9,745 nucleotides of DNA from JAYZVT01 sp050248375 (lineage in GTDB: Bacteria; Pseudomonadota; Alphaproteobacteria; Rhizobiales; Methyloligellaceae): NCBI GenBank assembly GCA_050248375.1, contig JBFWSL010000151.1, positions 1 through 9,745 of the forward strand, in the 5' to 3' direction. Positions 6,998 to 9,745 of the stretch are shown piece by piece (the stretch's first letter is position 1; each line of letters starts with the position of its first letter). The position numbers were made by a program, and so were the translations under genes. The notes beneath the pieces were generated by a model, which saw only the letters and a list, made by a program, of their open reading frames with translations, was not told the DNA's origin and made no database searches.

Positions 6998-7480
6998 CTA
7001 ATCGGCCTCGCGGGGGCCGACCACGGCGAGGATCAGGCCCGCGGCCAGCAACAGGCCGAGGATGGCGACGTTCAGCGAGCTGAGCAGGAAGAACACGAAG
7101 TTGTAGAAGCCGCCCAGGGAGGTCCAGTAGAGCCCGCCGAGGCTGACGTCGGTGGTGTTGGGGCTGGCCAGGTAGTTGCGGAGCACGTCGAGCATGCCGC
7201 CGAGGGCGCAGAAGAGCAGGGCGAAGACGACCAGCCCGTAGAGGAAGCGGATGGCGAAGCCGCGCCGGGCGGCGAAGATCTGCAGGGCCCAGGAGGCGAG
7301 CCCGGCGATGACGCCGGCGACGGCGGTGAGCTGCAGGCTCTGGCGCACATGCTCGCTCATGATGCGGCCGGGGGCCATGTAGTCGGCGAGCAGGACGGCG
7401 GCGATGGACACGCCGATGACGCCCGCGAACAGGATGGCGAGCACCACGCCGACGGCCGTGTTCAGGGTATCTCCCTTCAT
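6998..7480 (-). CDS. Hypothetical four-helix inner-membrane protein
   Basis: Function unknown. It has 160 residues and four predicted membrane helices at about 8-33, 50-70, 77-100 and 125-154, separated by short loops. The loop after helix 1 carries DYMAPGRIMSEHVRQ, and the longest loop, between helices 3 and 4, contains RNYLASPNTTDVSLGGLYWTS. No catalytic or transport motif is visible. Short four-helix proteins with this layout are common as uncharacterised alphaproteobacterial proteins. The start at 7480 is supported by GAGGGA six bases upstream on the minus strand. That site lies directly beside the terminator hairpin at 7491-7514. The stop at 6998 is 90 bases before purB, with a small CCTGCG-GAA-CGCAGG hairpin (6973-6987) between them. 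Confidence 0.75.
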   Translation of the reverse strand: MKGDTLNTAVGVVLAILFAGVIGVSIAAVLLADYMAPGRIMSEHVRQSLQLTAVAGVIAGLASWALQIFAARRGFAIRFLYGLVVFALLFCALGGMLDVLRNYLASPNTTDVSLGGLYWTSLGGFYNFVFFLLSSLNVAILGLLLAAGLILAVVGPREAD

Positions 7481-7490
7481 GACTTTCCCT

Positions 7491-7514
7491 CAAAAGCCTC
7501 CCCGCGCGGGAGGC
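7491..7514 (-). terminator. Intrinsic terminator downstream of the DUF2259 gene
   Basis: Read on the minus strand, GCCTCCC and GGGAGGC form a 7-base-pair stem with a 5-base loop (7514-7496), followed at once by TTTT (7495-7492). It is 69 bases past the stop of the DUF2259 gene and only about 11 bases before the start of the membrane protein gene, so its T-run directly abuts that gene's ribosome binding site. Confidence 0.65.
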
Positions 7515-7583
7515 GCCCCGTTCCGTGGCCCACCATAGCCGCTCGGGGTGGCGGCCCGCAATCGGGACGCGGAGGGGCCACGG

Positions 7584-8309
7584 TCAGGGCGCCTGCCAGG
7601 TGACGGCCAGATAGCGCAGGTCCGGTCCCTCGAAGCCGACCCGGTAGCCGGCGAGAATGACCGCGAAGACGCGCCTGCCCTGGGCCGGCTCGTGCACGAT
7701 CACGTCGGAGATGGCATAGCGCAGCGGGCAGCCCCGGCTTTCCGGCAGGCCCGCATCGGCATGCATCTCGACCGGCTCGCCGTCGGGCGGGGCCGCGGTC
7801 AGGCGGAACCCGGCGCTGCCCTCGGGGCTGAAGCTCACGCAATGGCCGGTGGCGGGGAAGGCGAGGGGCTCGAGGCGGAAGGTCCAGGGCTCCCGGGCGG
7901 TGAGCACGCGGCTGGCGTTGACGGTGACCGCGTGGGGGTCGGCGCTCAGCTCGAAGGCGGGGTTGCTTGCCAGCACGCGGCCGGGATGGGTGATCAGCGA
8001 TTTCTTCAGCACGGTGGCCGCCTGGGCGATGGCATCGCGCCGGGCCCATTTGACCTCCGCCTTTTCGTCCTTCAGCAGGACGCGCACGGGCGACCCCTCG
8101 ACCCAGCTATCGGTGGCGGTGTCGATGACGAAAATGTCCGCATAGGGAAAGCCGGACCCATCCTGTACGCCGTATTGCTCAAAGGCGAAATACTTCCCGT
8201 CCGGCGAGAAGCCGAGGATGACGCGCTCCGCGAAGTCGCCGGCGAAGGCGCTGATGGCGACGGCCTGCATCAGCAGGGCAAGAGCGATGCCCGGCAGCGT
8301 GCGTCTCAT
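7584..8309 (-). CDS. DUF2259 family predicted secreted protein
   Basis: Predicted periplasmic protein of 241 residues and unknown biochemical role. Residues 1-23 are a signal peptide (MRRTLPGIALALLMQAVAIS, then AFA before GDF). The mature N-terminus holds the family hallmark LGFSPDGKYFAFEQYGVQDG (32-51), then GFPYADIFVIDTATDSWV (53-70), reminiscent of a WD40/TolB-like propeller blade reporting values. Two cysteines, 157 and 194, could form a disulfide. The C-terminus has FAVILAGYRVGFEGPDLRY (215-233). An in-frame upstream ATG at 8465 is rejected because the added 52 residues lie inside the peptidase gene and hide the signal peptide. The start overlaps the stop of the peptidase gene as ATGA (8306-8309), so the two are very likely one transcript with coupled translation. 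A terminator follows at 7491-7514. Confidence 0.85.
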   Translation of the reverse strand: MRRTLPGIALALLMQAVAISAFAGDFAERVILGFSPDGKYFAFEQYGVQDGSGFPYADIFVIDTATDSWVEGSPVRVLLKDEKAEVKWARRDAIAQAATVLKKSLITHPGRVLASNPAFELSADPHAVTVNASRVLTAREPWTFRLEPLAFPATGHCVSFSPEGSAGFRLTAAPPDGEPVEMHADAGLPESRGCPLRYAISDVIVHEPAQGRRVFAVILAGYRVGFEGPDLRYLAVTWQAP

Positions 8310-9340
8310 GGTCCCGTTCCGGATGTGCCGAAGCGGTCGCGCCAGGCGGGCAGCCCGGCAGGGGCGCCCTCGAAGGGGGTCGCTTCGTAGATGGCGCGGG
8401 CGACGGCGCGGGCGAGCGCATTGGCGCAGGAGGCGCCGAGCTGCGACAGGATGGCGGAGTTGCAAGGGCCTTCCCGGCGGCCGGTGGAGATGGCGAAGAC
8501 CACGTCGCCGTCCAGCGGCGTGTTGATGGGGTAGATGGCGCGCGCCAGGCCCGCATGAGCCATGACGGCCACCCGCCGCAGATGCGCCTTGTCGAGCTTC
8601 AGGTCGGTGGCGACCACGGCGAGGGTGGTGGACTGCGACGGCGGTCCGGGTTTCATGCGAACCGAGATGTCCACGGCCGAGGATGCGCGGGGCCAGCCGA
8701 GCCCGCCGAACTCGCAGCCGTATTCCAGCGGCGCGGCCCAGAAGTGCGGGCCCTCGCCGATGGTAACGGAACCGACGGCATTGACGGCCACCAGCGCGCC
8801 GGCGATGACGCCGTCCGGCGTGATCTCGCTGGCGCTGCCGAGGCCGCCCTTCAGGTTGACGGTGGTGGCGCCATAGCCCGCCCCGGCGGTGCCGAGTGCG
8901 AAGGCGGTTGAAGCCGCGTCGCAGGCCGCCAGCGCAAGACCCTGATAGGGAGTCTGTTTCTGCCAGGACTTGTCGCCGCCGTTGAGCAGGTCGAACAGGA
9001 TCGCCTGGGGCACGATGGGTACGCGGGCGGTGGCCACGGGGAAGCCTATGCCGCGCTCCCGGAGCCAGGCCTGGACACCGGTGGCGGCGTCGAGGCCGAA
9101 GGCGGAGCCGCCGGAGATCACCAGGCCGTGGATGTCGTCGATGGAGCCCTCGGGCTCCAGCGCGTGGCTCTCGCGGGTGCCTGTGGCGCCGCCGCGCACG
9201 TCGATGGCGGCGGTCATGGCATGGCCGGGCCCGTCGGGCAGAACCACGGTTACGCCGGAGCGCAGCTTCCCGTCATGGGCATTGCCCACGCGCAGGCCGG
9301 GCACGTCGGTGATGAGGTTGGCGGGGCCGGTACGGGGCAT
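8306..9340 (-). CDS. P1 family (DmpA/NylC-like) self-processing peptidase or amidase
   Basis: N-terminal-nucleophile hydrolase of 344 residues, the size of the shorter P1 members such as 6-aminohexanoate-oligomer hydrolase NylC. Such enzymes cut themselves in two to free a catalytic Thr or Ser. The N-terminus shows ITDVPGLRVGNAHD (10-23) and GVTVVLPDGPG (29-39); GLVISGGSAFGLDAATGV (72-89) is the family glycine-rich segment. The cleavage region is QSTTLAVVATD (236-246), with Thr238 the likely nucleophile. DGD (277-279) lies 39 residues later, the spacing of Thr267 to Asp306/Asp308 in NylC. Asn187 and Lys164 are plausible counterparts of its other active-site residues. Ser237 precedes the nucleophile where NylC has Asn. 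No signal peptide is seen. The start at 9340 is chosen because the upstream 40 residues are not family-like; no ribosome binding site is apparent. Confidence 0.88.
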   Translation of the reverse strand: MPRTGPANLITDVPGLRVGNAHDGKLRSGVTVVLPDGPGHAMTAAIDVRGGATGTRESHALEPEGSIDDIHGLVISGGSAFGLDAATGVQAWLRERGIGFPVATARVPIVPQAILFDLLNGGDKSWQKQTPYQGLALAACDAASTAFALGTAGAGYGATTVNLKGGLGSASEITPDGVIAGALVAVNAVGSVTIGEGPHFWAAPLEYGCEFGGLGWPRASSAVDISVRMKPGPPSQSTTLAVVATDLKLDKAHLRRVAVMAHAGLARAIYPINTPLDGDVVFAISTGRREGPCNSAILSQLGASCANALARAVARAIYEATPFEGAPAGLPAWRDRFGTSGTGP

Positions 9341-9428
9341 GGGTGCGCGCGGGAGCCGGTTTTGAAGGATCGCCGGCGACCATGCCACGGCGGGGAGAGA
9401 CGGTCCATGTGTGCGTTGGCGGCCATGG

Positions 9429-9457
9429 AAAAGGCCCGCCCCCCAGAAGGGCGGGCC
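9429..9457 (-). terminator. Strong intrinsic terminator after the binding-protein gene
   Basis: Read on the minus strand, GGCCCGCCC and GGGCGGGCC form a perfect 9-base-pair GC stem with a 7-base loop (9457-9433), followed by TTTT (9432-9429). It begins 27 bases after the stop codon at 9485 and separates that gene from the peptidase gene, which therefore needs its own promoter within about 90 bases. Confidence 0.85.
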
Positions 9458-9484
9458 CACATCGCGTTCAGGCGAAAGCTGCGA

Positions 9485-9745
9485 TCAGTCGATCTGATCG
9501 TAGGTGCCGCCTTTCCACTCGTAGAAGGCATAGGGCGGCAGGTTCGGGTCGCCCTTCTTGTCGAACTTGAACTTGCCGATGACGGTGTCGAACTCGGTCG
9601 TGTTCAGGGCGGCGATGACCTTCTTGGCGTCGAGCGAACCGGCCTTCTCCACCGCCTGCTTCCAGGCCTGGATGGTGGCGTAGGTGTAGAGCACGTAGCC
9701 TTCCGGCTCGATGCCCTTCTCCTTGAAGCGGGCGACGATGTCCTT
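9485..9745 (-). CDS. Branched-chain-amino-acid-type ABC transporter substrate-binding protein (C-terminal 86 residues)
   Basis: C-terminal end of a periplasmic binding protein of the LivK/type I fold; the N-terminus lies beyond the right edge. From the window edge the frame reads KDIVARFKEKGIEPEGYV and then YTYATIQAWKQAVEKAG, the helix carrying the conserved Tyr-Ala of the family's C-terminal lobe. It ends with VIAALNTTEFDTVIGKFKFD, then GDPNLPPYAFYEWKGG. The segment pattern (ALNTTEFDTVIG.. F..KGD) is typical of LivK-like proteins from proteobacteria. The open frame continues to the last base with no start codon needed, so a GTG at 9694 is only an internal codon. The ligand cannot be told from this part. 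A terminator follows directly. Confidence 0.9.
   Translation of the reverse strand, partial: KDIVARFKEKGIEPEGYVLYTYATIQAWKQAVEKAGSLDAKKVIAALNTTEFDTVIGKFKFDKKGDPNLPPYAFYEWKGGTYDQID

Overview
The window is GC-rich chromosomal DNA from what looks like an alphaproteobacterium. The evidence is the compact, ATGA-overlapping purS-purQ-purL set, the zeta-type F1-ATPase inhibitor (DUF1476, essentially an alphaproteobacterial protein), a DUF2259 secreted protein, and CCCCGGC-GAAG-GCCGGGG palindromic repeats of the kind scattered through many alphaproteobacterial genomes. The genus cannot be resolved by reading alone.

Layout, left to right. 1-2012 (minus strand): the head of a de novo purine operon, purC > purS > purQ > purL, with purL running off the left edge. 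A TTGACA-N17-TTTACC promoter candidate lies upstream of purC. 2013-2341: a divergent intergenic region. 2342-3443 (plus): the zeta ATPase inhibitor followed 13 bases later by a HpcH/HpaI-family aldolase. 3444-3716: a cluster of inverted palindromic repeats (REPIN-like). 3717-4514 (plus): an unrecognised secreted protein with an Asp-rich calcium-loop-like segment. 4515-5614: an AT-richer patch holding one orphan gene whose E-x2-D ... Q-x-K pattern resembles Mrr-like/PD-(D/E)xK nucleases. 5615-6907 (minus): purB. 6998-7480 (minus): a four-helix membrane protein. 7584-9340 (minus): a P1-family (DmpA/NylC-like) self-cleaving peptidase overlapping a DUF2259 secreted protein. 9485-9745 (minus): the C-terminus of a branched-chain-amino-acid-type periplasmic binding protein, followed by a strong terminator.

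How the genes fit together. PurL/PurQ/PurS form the three-part FGAM synthase, PurC makes SAICAR, and PurB cleaves SAICAR (and adenylosuccinate), so the window holds three purine pathway steps. purB and purC point the same way but are separated by about 3.6 kb, most of it plus-strand genes. The zeta inhibitor, divergent from purC, limits ATP hydrolysis by F1-ATPase. The remaining genes have no obvious connection to purine synthesis.

The least explained part is 4515-5614. It has a base composition unlike its flanks, a single gene of unknown function with a nuclease-like signature, repeats nearby on the left, and a conserved housekeeping gene on the right. It is the best candidate for recently acquired, possibly defence-related DNA. 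No tRNA, rRNA, CRISPR array, transposase or integrase was seen.
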